A stretch of DNA of 64,000 nucleotides from Gilliamella apicola (GTDB taxonomy: Bacteria; Pseudomonadota; Gammaproteobacteria; Enterobacterales; Orbaceae). The stretch lies in the NCBI RefSeq assembly GCF_000599985.1, contig NZ_CP007445.1:2542001-2606000 (forward strand), read 5' to 3'. This document shows positions 17,162-26,245 of the stretch, in pieces. Position 1 is the first letter of the stretch. Each line of letters opens with the position of its first letter. The position numbers and the translations under genes are program-made. The notes below the pieces were generated by a model. It did no database searches and was not told the DNA's origin. It saw only the letters and a program-made list of their open reading frames with translations.

Positions 17162-17473
17162 ATGCTTATTATTTTTATTTATTATTTTTTATCTATAGCC
17201 ACTTTGTGCGCCTGTTATTATTTCCGCCGTTCTCGTTTCACGGAAAAAGATTATAAATATAACAAACTGTTAAGATGGAAGCGACGAATTCTGATAATTT
17301 GGATGTATTTACTAGGAGGAATACACTGTAGTATTTGTGCTAGAAAAAATTTTTTTCGTGATTTACACAATGATTTTATTATTTCGTCTGCTATATTTTT
17401 TCTAATTGTCTATGTATTTGCTATAGGTCGATTAGAAAATATCACACATCCTTTCAATAAAAAGAAAAAATAG
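17162..17473 (+). CDS. Orphan immunity paralogue 4
   Basis: A 103-aa intact three-helix protein. The centre and end diverge (LLGGIHCSICARKNFFRDLHNDF, then FAIGRLENITHPFNKKKK), lacking the CWVED motif of most copies. It starts three bases after the previous stop. Confidence 0.65.
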   Translation: MLIIFIYYFLSIATLCACYYFRRSRFTEKDYKYNKLLRWKRRILIIWMYLLGGIHCSICARKNFFRDLHNDFIISSAIFFLIVYVFAIGRLENITHPFNKKKK

Positions 17474-17497
17474 TAAAGATAACGAAACGGATTAATA

Positions 17498-17590
17498 ATG
17501 TTTATTATTTTTTTATTGATAAATGCTCTATTTGTATTTTATTAATTTCACCATTCTCGTTTTACAAAAAAAATTATATAAAGCAAAAAT
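17498..17590 (+). pseudogene. Fifth immunity copy, remnant
   Basis: After another effector-tail spacer, MFIIF is followed by decayed sequence that still matches the CATTCTCGTTTTACAAAA stretch of the family. The frame is destroyed. No gene is seen from here to lemA at 17899, where the sequence is AT-rich and unremarkable. Confidence 0.6.
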
Positions 17591-17898
17591 TTTAACAAGT
17601 AAAAAATACTTAATTTAATCTTTATATATCATAACAAATTGATAATTTACAATATGTTGCAACAAATCCAAATACATGGTATTCTATATAATTAGTTGTT
17701 TAAAAGAAGTATAATTATTATTTTTATACGTTCAGTACGTAGCTATTTTAAATGTATATAGAAATTGTTTTGATTGGATTAGTGATATAAATTAATAAAA
17801 AGTAACAATAATTTGGCCTCACTTAAAAGCTACATTTCAAATATAAAAAATGCTACCTATTTGATTAATAGATTATCTAATTATGAATAGGACTGTTT

Positions 17899-18546
17899 AT
17901 GTTCACTACTTTATTTTTAATTCTTATAGTAATTTTAGTGTGGTTATTTTTTGCATATAACAAACTCAGACGTTTAGCTGAAAATGTTAAACAAAAACAA
18001 TCTAATATCTATGCCACAATCAAAAAAAGACATGATATCGCTCAAAGGCTTTCAGATATAGCTTCAAATTATGGTGATCATGAAAAGTTGACTCATTTAA
18101 CCATCACTGAGAGCGACAGTATAGCTAAAGCAAATATAGCTGTATCAGAGGCATCACATTTAATTGGCAATGTCCAAATGCTAGCTAATAGATTTCCTGA
18201 TCTAAAAGCTAACTCTACATACCAACAATTGATGGTTCAATTAGATAAAATTGAAAATACAATTCTTGAAAGACGTGAAGCATATAATGCAGCAGTACAA
18301 ATCTATAATTCTTTACGTGGCAGTATCCCTCATTTATTTTACGCAACCAAATTAGGTTTTGTTGAAGCAACTTATTTTGAGATGGATGAAAATGGTATGG
18401 ATCAATTGGCGTCTTTTAATACTGATGATGGAAAAATTTTAAGAGATACTATGGGTCGAATGGCATCAGTTGCAACCGAAAATATAAAGAAAATCAAAAA
18501 CAAAAAAAATGATAATGCAGACATTGATTCACCAGATAATCAATAA
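17899..18546 (+). CDS. lemA: LemA-family membrane protein
   Basis: A 215-aa protein with an N-terminal membrane anchor (residues 2-20) followed by the helical LemA domain: LRRLAENVKQKQSNIYATIKKRHDIAQRL, then ERREAYNAAVQIYNS, where LemA proteins usually have RRxYNxxVxxYN. The function of LemA is poorly known (an envelope-associated helical bundle with a short N-out segment). AGGA lies six bases before the ATG. A hairpin at 18557-18596 ends the transcript. It is a lone gene. Confidence 0.8.
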   Translation: MFTTLFLILIVILVWLFFAYNKLRRLAENVKQKQSNIYATIKKRHDIAQRLSDIASNYGDHEKLTHLTITESDSIAKANIAVSEASHLIGNVQMLANRFPDLKANSTYQQLMVQLDKIENTILERREAYNAAVQIYNSLRGSIPHLFYATKLGFVEATYFEMDENGMDQLASFNTDDGKILRDTMGRMASVATENIKKIKNKKNDNADIDSPDNQ

Positions 18547-18556
18547 TTGATATCAT

Positions 18557-18596
18557 AAAACATGAGTTTCTTGCTTAATAAACAGAGAAACTCATG
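18557..18596 (+). terminator. Terminator after lemA
   Basis: The long stem AACATGAGTTTCT/AGAAACTCATGTT is followed by CCTTTAAA, so there is only a weak T-tract. Confidence 0.6.
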
Positions 18597-18667
18597 TTCC
18601 TTTAAAATGGTTAATTAACAAAACCACTCAAAAACCGCGTTCCTCAAATTTTTTGCTTATTAAAAAC

Positions 18668-19099
18668 TTAATTATTTATTGCTTGATGAGCTGTTTTATA
18701 ATATTGCTTTTTAAATTTCAATAAGGCCAATTGTTCATTTAGTTGAGTTATAGTATCGATTAAAATCTTTTCTTGTTGATTAATGATTGTTAGGCGTTCA
18801 TCCAATGTTTCATCACCTTGTAAGCATAACTTAACATAATGTTGTACATCTTTAATTGACATATTCGCATTACGTAAACACTCAATCAATTTTGCCCATT
18901 GCAAATCTGCATCAGAAAAAAGACGCTTTTCGTTCTGATCGCGTTGTAGAAATGGAAATAATTTTAATGAATCATAATACCTTAATGTATGCACTGATAG
19001 GCCTAACATTTTAGCTGCTTTGGTCACTGTATATTTAGGTGTTTGGTTTAGTTCACCATTTTGAGCTATTGACGCAATACAGTCATTTATATTTACCAT
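18668..19099 (-). CDS. MerR-family regulator divergent from lepA-like gene
   Basis: A 143-aa protein. Residues 24-90 are a MerR winged HTH (YTVTKAAKMLGLSVHTLRYYDSLKLFPFLQRDQNEKRLFSDADL), then the dimerisation helix (EKILIDTITQLNEQLALLKFKKQYY). There is no cysteine pair or extended ligand domain, so it is not a metal or redox sensor of the classic type. It may bind a small hydrophobic ligand, as short MerR proteins often do. It is divergent from the lepA-like gene, whose promoter has the MerR-type architecture. Confidence 0.85.
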   Translation of the reverse strand: MVNINDCIASIAQNGELNQTPKYTVTKAAKMLGLSVHTLRYYDSLKLFPFLQRDQNEKRLFSDADLQWAKLIECLRNANMSIKDVQHYVKLCLQGDETLDERLTIINQQEKILIDTITQLNEQLALLKFKKQYYKTAHQAINN

Positions 19100-19163
19100 A
19101 TTTATACCTATGTATTCATAAAAATCAATTAAATAGCTTATTAATCATAATGATTTGATAAAC

Positions 19164-19193
19164 TTGACTTAGAGTTACTCTAACTATTATAGT
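19164..19193 (+). promoter_or_regulatory. MerR-type promoter of the lepA-like gene
   Basis: TTGACT (-35, 19164-19169) and TATAGT (-10, 19188-19193) are separated by 18 bases. The spacer holds the inverted repeat TAGAGTTACTCTA. A long spacer with a centred palindrome is how MerR activators work. Transcription would start near 19200, downstream of the ATG at 19196, so translation must begin at 19232. Confidence 0.75.
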
Positions 19194-19231
19194 TCATGCC
19201 AATATTTAAGAAAAGTATGGGAGAAATTAAA

Positions 19232-21028
19232 ATGAACCCAAATAATATAAGAAATTTTTGTATAATTGCCCATATCGATCACGGTAAATCGACTCTAGCT
19301 GATAGATTAATTGAGATGACAAATACGGTCTCTGAACGTGATATGAAAGAGCAATTATTAGATAACATGGATCTTGAAAGAGAACGTGGTATTACTATTA
19401 AGCTTCAAACTGTTCGTATGTATTATAAAGCATCTGATGGTATTGAATATGAATTAAATCTAATTGATACTCCTGGTCATACAGATTTCAATTATGAAGT
19501 TTCACGTAGTTTAGCGGCTTGTGAAGGTGCATTGTTACTTGTTGATGCAACCCAAGGTGTGCAGGCACAAACTATTGCAAATTTGAAATTAGCTCAAGAA
19601 CAACATTTAACTATTATTCCTGTTGTTAATAAAATTGATATGCCTAATGCTGATACTGAAAGTGTACTTGAGGAACTTGAAGAACTTGAGGGTATAAATT
19701 TAGACAAGGCTATTTTAGCTTCGGCTAAAACTGGGATTGGAGTTGACAACATTTTAGAATCCATCATTGAAAATATTCCTGCACCTGAAGGCAACAAAGA
19801 TAAACATCTTCAGGCATTAATATTTGATTCTCACTATGATGTCTACCGAGGTGTTGTGCTACATGTTCGCATCTTTAATGGTTCAATTCGTACTGGAATG
19901 AAAATTAAAATGCTCAAAAGCGAGCTTGAATTTGAAGCGTTACAAGTAGGAGTATTTTTACCTGCCATGAAATCGGTCGAAGAACTTATGGCTGGTGAAG
20001 TAGGATTCATTTCTACAAATATTAAAATTGTGTCAAATGTAAAAGTCGGTGATACATTAATTAACCCCAATAAACCTGATACCAATGCAGTGCCTGGTTA
20101 TAAAGAGGTTAAACCAATGGTTTATGCCGGCCTATTTCCAATAAAAAATGAAGATCAAGAAAAACTGAAAGATGCCGTTGAAAAATTATCGCTTAACGAT
20201 TCAGCATTCATTTATAAACAAGAAAATTCAATGGCGCTTGGAGCGGGATTTCGATGTGGATTTCTAGGTATTTTGCATATGGAAATTATTCAAGAAAGGC
20301 TTGAACGAGAATATGGAATCGAAATTTTATCTACATTTCCTAGCGTTGAATATCGTGTAACGTTAAAAAATGGTGAAATTATTAGCGTTAACAATCCTAT
20401 GTTACTGCCTAGTTTTGAAAAGATCGAGTATATTGAAGAACCATTTATTGATGCAGCAATTATTATTCCTATGGAAAATATTGGCGAGATTATGGAACTC
20501 TGTCAGGAAAAACGCGGTATTTATGTCGATATGATTTATTTGAATAATAAAATGGCCGAATTGACATTTAAACTGCCAATTTCAGAAATTGCTTATAATT
20601 TTTATGATTCACTTAAATCAATTACGCATGGATATGCATCAATAGATTATCGAGACCGAAGTTATATTGTAACTGATTTGGTTAAAATGGATATTTGGTT
20701 GAATGATGAAATTGTCGATGCCTTTTCATTTATTTTACCAAGAGATAAAAGCTTTGAACGCGGTAAACAAATAGTTCAAAAAATGAAACATGTTATACCT
20801 CGCAAACTCTACCCAATGCCAGTACAATCGGTAGTTGAAAATAAAGTCATTGCAAGGGAAGACATTCCACCATTACGTAAAAGTGTAACAGGACGTGGCT
20901 ATTCAGGATCTGCATCGAAAAAGAAAAAGATAGCTAAAAATATTAAGGAAAATAAAATTAGGCAACGTAAATTTGGTGGTGTTGATATCCCACAAGAAGC
21001 ATTTCATGCAGTATTGGATATTCATTGA
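19232..21028 (+). CDS. lepA: LepA/EF4-family translational GTPase, probable paralogue
   Basis: A 598-aa protein. Start at ATG 19232, seven bases after GGGAGA. The G domain has AHIDHGKST (G1), DTPGH (G3) and NKID (G4). Domains II, III, V and the LepA-specific C-terminal domain follow; EF4 acts on translating ribosomes. Several stretches (DSHYDVYRGVV, VDMIYLNNK, DFNYEVSRSL) read more like Firmicute than enterobacterial LepA. The tail, normally RKNVLAKCYGGDxxRK, is instead RKSVTGRGYSGSASKKKK. It is not next to lepB, where the housekeeping gene usually sits, but behind a MerR-type promoter. I infer a second, inducible LepA that may guard the ribosome under some stress. It could be the only lepA; the window cannot tell. 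Confidence 0.85.
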   Translation: MNPNNIRNFCIIAHIDHGKSTLADRLIEMTNTVSERDMKEQLLDNMDLERERGITIKLQTVRMYYKASDGIEYELNLIDTPGHTDFNYEVSRSLAACEGALLLVDATQGVQAQTIANLKLAQEQHLTIIPVVNKIDMPNADTESVLEELEELEGINLDKAILASAKTGIGVDNILESIIENIPAPEGNKDKHLQALIFDSHYDVYRGVVLHVRIFNGSIRTGMKIKMLKSELEFEALQVGVFLPAMKSVEELMAGEVGFISTNIKIVSNVKVGDTLINPNKPDTNAVPGYKEVKPMVYAGLFPIKNEDQEKLKDAVEKLSLNDSAFIYKQENSMALGAGFRCGFLGILHMEIIQERLEREYGIEILSTFPSVEYRVTLKNGEIISVNNPMLLPSFEKIEYIEEPFIDAAIIIPMENIGEIMELCQEKRGIYVDMIYLNNKMAELTFKLPISEIAYNFYDSLKSITHGYASIDYRDRSYIVTDLVKMDIWLNDEIVDAFSFILPRDKSFERGKQIVQKMKHVIPRKLYPMPVQSVVENKVIAREDIPPLRKSVTGRGYSGSASKKKKIAKNIKENKIRQRKFGGVDIPQEAFHAVLDIH

Positions 21029-21107
21029 TAATATTCAATAGCTGCTGTATTAATTGTATATAATTTATTATTTTGTTATTTTGTTATTTTCTAATAAGCC
21101 CAGAAAA

Positions 21108-21142
21108 TGAAAGTTTTGCTGACAATCGTTGGCAAAACTTTT
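21108..21142 (+). terminator. Terminator after the lepA-like gene
   Basis: AAAGTTTTGC/GCAAAACTTT with a 12-base interior is followed by TTATTG, a good intrinsic terminator. Confidence 0.75.
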
Positions 21143-21699
21143 TATTGTACATAATAAAAATTATTTTTTGTAATCCCATTTAACACAACAATATAAAGTA
21201 CATTATGACAGAAAATCAATGACGACATAATATACCTATGGTATTAGCTACTGTATTCTTACCATATCTTTATTTTTGTATTTAGATAATTATCATATTC
21301 TATAGACTTAGTATTCTGAACATAACTAAAACAAAAAACTTAAATAACTATTTTTTTATTATTGAATTTCAGTATTCAGAATAAACTAAGTTAAATAATC
21401 TTTTTGCTCTTAATTTTGATGTACAACTTTCTGCAAATAGAGAAGTGAAAATGAGAAGCGAAAAATATCAGGAATATTACTATTGCAGAAAAATTGCTAG
21501 TTAAACATGGTAGTAACAATGTTTATACTAGCTTTAAATTTTTGTCTGCCAAATTATAAATCACATTTTATTGTTAATAAACTGAAGTATTTTTTTAACT
21601 AAAACTATTGCGTTAATGTCAAAAAAAATTTATTAGCTATTTGTAGGTGAAAATTTTTGCTTCTCATTATTTATTTTTGTTTATTTTACTGGCTAACTT
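21143..21699. other. Intergenic AT-rich region
   Basis: No gene of credible length on either strand. Two arms, TTAGTATTCTGAA near 21308 and TTCAGAATAAACTAA near 21374, are inverted but far apart. Nothing here resembles a microcin immunity gene. Confidence 0.4.
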
Positions 21700-23811
21700 T
21701 TAATGGTTTATTGAACCAATATCAACAACACGATCAGCACTTTCTATTGTTGATTTTCGATGAGCAATAATAATACGCGTTATTTTTAATGAAGATATCG
21801 CCTTATTAATGGTAAATTCATTATCTTCATCTAAATGACTTGTTGCTTCGTCAAGAAATAATAAACAAGGCTTACGATACAATGCTCTTGCAATTAGCAA
21901 TCGTTGTTTTTGTCCACCTGATAAGCTATTTCCTAACTCACTCACTAATGTTTCATATCCCATTGGCATACTCATAATTTCATTATGAATATTACAATAT
22001 TTTGCACATTCAACAAGCCATTCATAATTTTTTTCAGTATCGAAACTTGAAATATTATCCGATATAGAGCCCGCAAAAAGTTTATCATTTTGTAATACAC
22101 TACCAATAATATCTCGATAATTATTGACACCAAATTTATAAATATCAATTCCATTTATAAGAACTTCACCATGAGTAGGTGTAAGCAATCCATTCATAAT
22201 TTTCATTAATGTTGTTTTACCTGCGCCTGACGGACCAATAATTGCAACACTTTCACCTGCTTGAATTTTCATGTTTATATTCGTAAAAATAGGTTTAGAA
22301 AGATTATCATACTGATACGCTATATCGCGCAATTCAAATTCAACAGGAATATCTTTAGGGAATGAGTATTTTGATTCAATTTCATTTTCAGTGTCGGTTA
22401 ACGCAATATCGGTTAGTCGTTCAGTATGCAAATTTAGCATTTTCAAATCTAATATCATATTTATCAAATTTGCTGCTTGTTCCGAAAATTGAGCTCTATA
22501 TGCAGTAAATGCGATAAACATACCTAGCGTCATCTTGTCATCCATAACAAGTGCAGCACCAATCCATAATATTGATGTTTGCTCAATCATCATAATTAAT
22601 GTGTTGACACCACTAAAGATCATTTCTAATTTAGTAAGGCGAATATTTGCATTAGTTGTATCAATATTCATATTGAGCCAATATTGAGCTCTTGACTCGG
22701 TAAGTCTCAGTGATTTTAAAGTATCAATACCATATAAGCTTTCCATAAAATGAGAATTAGCTTTTGCTTCTTTCACTATTTTTTCTTCTGATGCTTGTCG
22801 ATAACGCTGATAGGTTGCCACGCGTAATATTATATATATTAGAGTAAAGCCACAGACAATCCAAACCAACCAGCCGCCATACAGAAACATCATGATAAAA
22901 ACACCAATTGACATTAAAATGTTAATAATACTTTTTACTATATTATTAGTTAGTGTTGTACAAATTATTTCTAAAGATGAAAAACGAGACTGAATATCAC
23001 CAAGTTTTCTTTTTTCAAAATAAGATAATGGTAATTTCATTAAATGACCAAAGAGCCCTGCTTTCCATTGAATATCGACTAAAGATCCTATAATTAATGA
23101 TGACCAAGAACGTAACATGGCAATAAACGTTCTAAATAAAATAAAAAACAGTAATCCTACACAGATTAATCCGAGTAAACTATGATCTTTTGCCATAATT
23201 ACATGGTCCATGACCAATTGAGTTCCAACAGGTAACAATAAATTAATGGATTCAATAATAAGTGATAGTGATAAAATTTTAACTAAAAACCCTTTTAAAC
23301 CATCAATTTGAAAGAGCATTTTAAGCAAACTAAGTTGACTGCGTTCTGTGCGAGGTTTGAATTCTTTATCTGGCCATAACTCAAGTGCTATCCCACTGAA
23401 ATGTTTTGACATTTCATTAAGACCTACTTCACGGCGACCAAAAGCGGGGTCATGTAAAATAAATTTATTTCTTTTAACCGCAACTAATACAACAAAATGG
23501 TTGAGATCCCAATGTAAAATACAAGGGGTTTTTAACTGTTTTATCTCATTTAAATCTAAAGAAAGTGGACGACTTATTAAATGTACTGAAGCTGACATAT
23601 TAATTAACGTAGCAAGAGTTACACCATGTGATGACACACCAATTTGATTCCTTAGACTAAATAAATCTACGTTCATTCCGTAATAACGGCAAATCATAGT
23701 TAAGCATGCAAGACCACATTCAGCTGCTTCTGTCTGTAAAATTTGTGGTATTTTTCTTCTCCAACCAAAATGTAAACTTTGAAGTATATGCTGAAACTGA
23801 TTTCTATTCAT
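21700..23811 (-). CDS. Microcin/bacteriocin exporter: C39 peptidase ABC transporter (CvaB-like)
   Basis: A 703-aa protein. The N-terminal C39 peptidase has Cys32 in QTEAAECGLACL, His in LNHFVVL and Asp in DPAFGRRE, and cleaves leaders after a double glycine-type motif. A six-helix ABC membrane domain (about 160-440) and an ATPase follow, with Walker A GPSGAGKTT, signature LSGGQKQR and Walker B LLFLDEA. It cuts and exports the two precursors encoded upstream. I choose the ATG at 23811, which overlaps the adaptor stop by eight bases and has AGGA at the right distance, over the ATG at 23844. Confidence 0.9.
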   Translation of the reverse strand: MNRNQFQHILQSLHFGWRRKIPQILQTEAAECGLACLTMICRYYGMNVDLFSLRNQIGVSSHGVTLATLINMSASVHLISRPLSLDLNEIKQLKTPCILHWDLNHFVVLVAVKRNKFILHDPAFGRREVGLNEMSKHFSGIALELWPDKEFKPRTERSQLSLLKMLFQIDGLKGFLVKILSLSLIIESINLLLPVGTQLVMDHVIMAKDHSLLGLICVGLLFFILFRTFIAMLRSWSSLIIGSLVDIQWKAGLFGHLMKLPLSYFEKRKLGDIQSRFSSLEIICTTLTNNIVKSIINILMSIGVFIMMFLYGGWLVWIVCGFTLIYIILRVATYQRYRQASEEKIVKEAKANSHFMESLYGIDTLKSLRLTESRAQYWLNMNIDTTNANIRLTKLEMIFSGVNTLIMMIEQTSILWIGAALVMDDKMTLGMFIAFTAYRAQFSEQAANLINMILDLKMLNLHTERLTDIALTDTENEIESKYSFPKDIPVEFELRDIAYQYDNLSKPIFTNINMKIQAGESVAIIGPSGAGKTTLMKIMNGLLTPTHGEVLINGIDIYKFGVNNYRDIIGSVLQNDKLFAGSISDNISSFDTEKNYEWLVECAKYCNIHNEIMSMPMGYETLVSELGNSLSGGQKQRLLIARALYRKPCLLFLDEATSHLDEDNEFTINKAISSLKITRIIIAHRKSTIESADRVVDIGSINH

Positions 23812-25096
23812 TGATTGGTCCTGTAATACTTTTCTGAATATCATAAAAAGGTGATAGCATCCATTGATAAATAGGTCTCTTTTCTAAAAATAGAGTGATG
23901 TCAGCTTTCATTCCATTTGTTAATTTAATTTTATTATTAAATTTTGCCATTTGTTGTTTATCAAGCGAAACCATTACTTTGTAATAAGCTTGATAGTTAA
24001 TATTGTTTTGAGATAATGGCGAACTACTATAAGTTGACATTTCCTGGCTAGAGGCTGGTACTTTGGATATTGACATAATTTTACCTGAAAACTGCCCAAA
24101 TTTTTGATAAGGATAAGCTTCGTAACGAATATTAATCTTATCATTAACTGAAATATAAGGGACACTTTCATTAGGTGCCCAAAGAACTAAATAGTAACTA
24201 TCAGTATTAGCAGGAATAAGTTGAGCTAAGCTATCATCTGTTTTTACCATCTGACCGTCTGTAACACTAAGTGATTCAATACGTCCATCACTAGGAGCAC
24301 TAATAATTAATGTTCCTTTAGCATTTACTTCGGTTAATTGGCGTTGTAGAGCATTTAACTGAAATTGGTATTCAGATATTTTGTTATCAAAATCAGCTAT
24401 TTTTGTAACTAATTCGCTATTAAGTTGTATGATGCTTAAATTTTCTTGTATTATTTGATTTTGTAAAAATTGATAAGAATTTTGTTGTTGATAATATAAG
24501 TATCTTTGATTATTGAATTGTTCATTATTAATAAGTCCCTTTTTTTGGTAATCTGCATAGTTTTGCATGCTTTCATACATTTCACTCATACCTTTTTCTG
24601 CATTTTTGACGAGTAATAATGAATCTTGATGAAATTTATTGTATTCATCTATTTGTTGTTTCAATGCATTTAATGTGATTTGTTTATTTTCTTTTAGAGT
24701 TTCGATAATTTCAGATATATTTTTGATTTGATTATTAATTGATTCGATTGTTTTTTGAGTGACATTACCTAGCTGCGTAGTTTGGCTAACATCTAATTCA
24801 TAAATTGGGTCACCTTTTTTAACTTTGTCGCCAACTTTTACATGAGAGTTAATAATAAAACCTTGCTGTGTTGAAAATAAATTAATCGCTCTAGGTTGTG
24901 TAGTTATTTCACCTGGTACATTAATTCGTCTAGTATAAGTACCGAATATAACAGCAAGTATTAAAACGATAATAAAAATAATTGATAATAAAAAGACAAG
25001 CCATGCAGAACACCCTTTTATTAATAATGCTTTTCCCATCCATTTTGCTTTCTGGTAATTAATAGCTTCTTGACGAAACAACCCATTATTTTCCAT
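23804..25096 (-). CDS. Microcin secretion adaptor (CvaA/HlyD family)
   Basis: A 430-aa periplasmic adaptor. A short cytoplasmic start is followed by one membrane anchor (about 33-53), a beta-barrel/lipoyl half (VGDKVKKGDPIYEL), a long coiled coil (about 110-260) and the returning half (ISAPSDGRIESLSVTDGQMVKTDDSL). It would bridge the ABC exporter to an outer membrane TolC channel, which is not encoded here. AGGT lies 11 bases before the ATG. It overlaps the exporter gene. Confidence 0.9.
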   Translation of the reverse strand: MENNGLFRQEAINYQKAKWMGKALLIKGCSAWLVFLLSIIFIIVLILAVIFGTYTRRINVPGEITTQPRAINLFSTQQGFIINSHVKVGDKVKKGDPIYELDVSQTTQLGNVTQKTIESINNQIKNISEIIETLKENKQITLNALKQQIDEYNKFHQDSLLLVKNAEKGMSEMYESMQNYADYQKKGLINNEQFNNQRYLYYQQQNSYQFLQNQIIQENLSIIQLNSELVTKIADFDNKISEYQFQLNALQRQLTEVNAKGTLIISAPSDGRIESLSVTDGQMVKTDDSLAQLIPANTDSYYLVLWAPNESVPYISVNDKINIRYEAYPYQKFGQFSGKIMSISKVPASSQEMSTYSSSPLSQNNINYQAYYKVMVSLDKQQMAKFNNKIKLTNGMKADITLFLEKRPIYQWMLSPFYDIQKSITGPINE

Positions 25097-25471
25097 AAAA
25101 TATTTTACCTGTTTGCACTTATACTTACTGTTTATAATTATTTTTATTATTTATTTATTTAGATAATTTATTCAACTATATGAATTTTAATTTTTGATAA
25201 AAAAATCATGTTTAAAATATACTAATAAGACTAATACTAAATATAATTTATATAAATAATTAGATCATTTTCATAATATATAGCTAGATTAAATAAATTT
25301 TGATTAATTTATTATCTAATATTATTTTTAAACTGAAAGATTACTTATTATTCTAAAATAAAAATAGTCTCTTTTAGTTCAAAGTTTTTAATTTCAGATT
25401 ACTAGATGATTTTTTAAAACAAAACGAGAAGCAACAATCGCTTCTCGTTTAACTATATTAAACAATATCAA
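25097..25471. other. Intergenic AT-rich region with terminator, no gene
   Basis: Stops occur densely in all frames. The only feature is the terminator of the microcin gene at about 25424-25449. A promoter for the export genes should lie here, but I cannot pick it out. Confidence 0.4.
25424..25449 (-). terminator. Terminator of microcin gene 1
   Basis: AACGAGAAGC/GCTTCTCGTT with a short loop, followed on the minus strand by a TTTTGTTTT tract. Confidence 0.75.
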
Positions 25472-25693
25472 TTAAAAATGAACGGAGCCTGAAAAATGAA
25501 GACCTAAATGAGTTTCAACAATTTTACCAATATTTTCGCCCAATATTTGGCCTGCATTTTGGGAAGATTGAGTTAAATCATGATTGATTGCATCAATTAC
25601 GGCACCAATGCCCGCACCTAAAGCACCTGCTGCATCCATAATCGCACCAGCACCAGAAACTTGTTCAACTTCAATTAAACTTAATTCTTTCAT
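25472..25693 (-). CDS. Class II microcin precursor 1
   Basis: A 73-aa precursor. The leader MKELSLIEVEQVSGA matches the class II microcin type (compare the colicin V and microcin L leaders), with predicted cleavage after SGA by the C39 peptidase encoded downstream. The mature peptide of about 58 residues starts GAIMDAAGALGAGIGAVIDA, a glycine-zipper helix expected to insert in membranes. It has no Cys and no siderophore-type serine-rich tail (it ends HFSGSVHF). AAGGAAC lies before the ATG. It is a paralogue of the peptide at 26246-26464. Target and receptor are unknown. Confidence 0.8.
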   Translation of the reverse strand: MKELSLIEVEQVSGAGAIMDAAGALGAGIGAVIDAINHDLTQSSQNAGQILGENIGKIVETHLGLHFSGSVHF

Positions 25694-25850
25694 AATGTGT
25701 TCCTTTTATCCACAATAGTTTTTATCAAATTTGAATTCAAAAAATACCTATTACTACATGGTACAGATGAAATTCATAATCATTTAAACAGAATTTAAAA
25801 TTCTGATCAAGTCAATTATAATTACGTATAATTTTCACATAAAAAAAATG
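25694..25850 (-). promoter_or_regulatory. Conserved promoter/leader block of microcin gene 1
   Basis: About 150 bases upstream of this gene match those upstream of microcin 2 (26465-26620). TTGACTTGAT starts about 120 bases before the ATG in both, at the same distance, and a GTACCATGTA motif lies between. This suggests common regulation. The rest of the gap up to 26245 holds no gene. Confidence 0.6.
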
Positions 25851-26205
25851 AATGTTCAATTGAATATAATTGTTTTAAAATTAATGATTATTTTTTCTTA
25901 AAATTTATAGACAAAAACTTATATTAATTATTTGAAAGGAAATTGTTCGTTATTTATCAGTTTTTTGATTGATGAAACAAGGACTAACCAGAAAATAATT
26001 TCATATATAATTTTCCTTCAAACCTATTCATGTTAAATGAGTCTTTTCAATACTCATCTTCATGATCAATTTATATCCAATAAAATTCATATAGAAATTA
26101 ATTTAATTTGTTTTTTAGTTAACAATTATTAATTATTTTAAGATAAATAATACTAAGCTTTAGCTTAATATATATTCTAATTTTCTAGATGATTTTTTTA
26201 ACACA

Positions 26206-26236
26206 AAACTGGAAGCGAATAATCGCCTCCAGTTTA
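26206..26236 (-). terminator. Terminator of microcin gene 2
   Basis: AAACTGGAAGCGA/TCGCCTCCAGTTT with one mismatch, followed on the minus strand by a T-rich tract. CTAGATGATTTTTT just beyond it is shared with the terminator region of gene 1. Confidence 0.7.
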
Positions 26237-26245
26237 AAACATTAA

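Noticed and set aside
21143..21699. Small frames such as 17 codons near 21450 as microcin immunity
   Set aside because: Too short, no ribosome binding site, no membrane helix.
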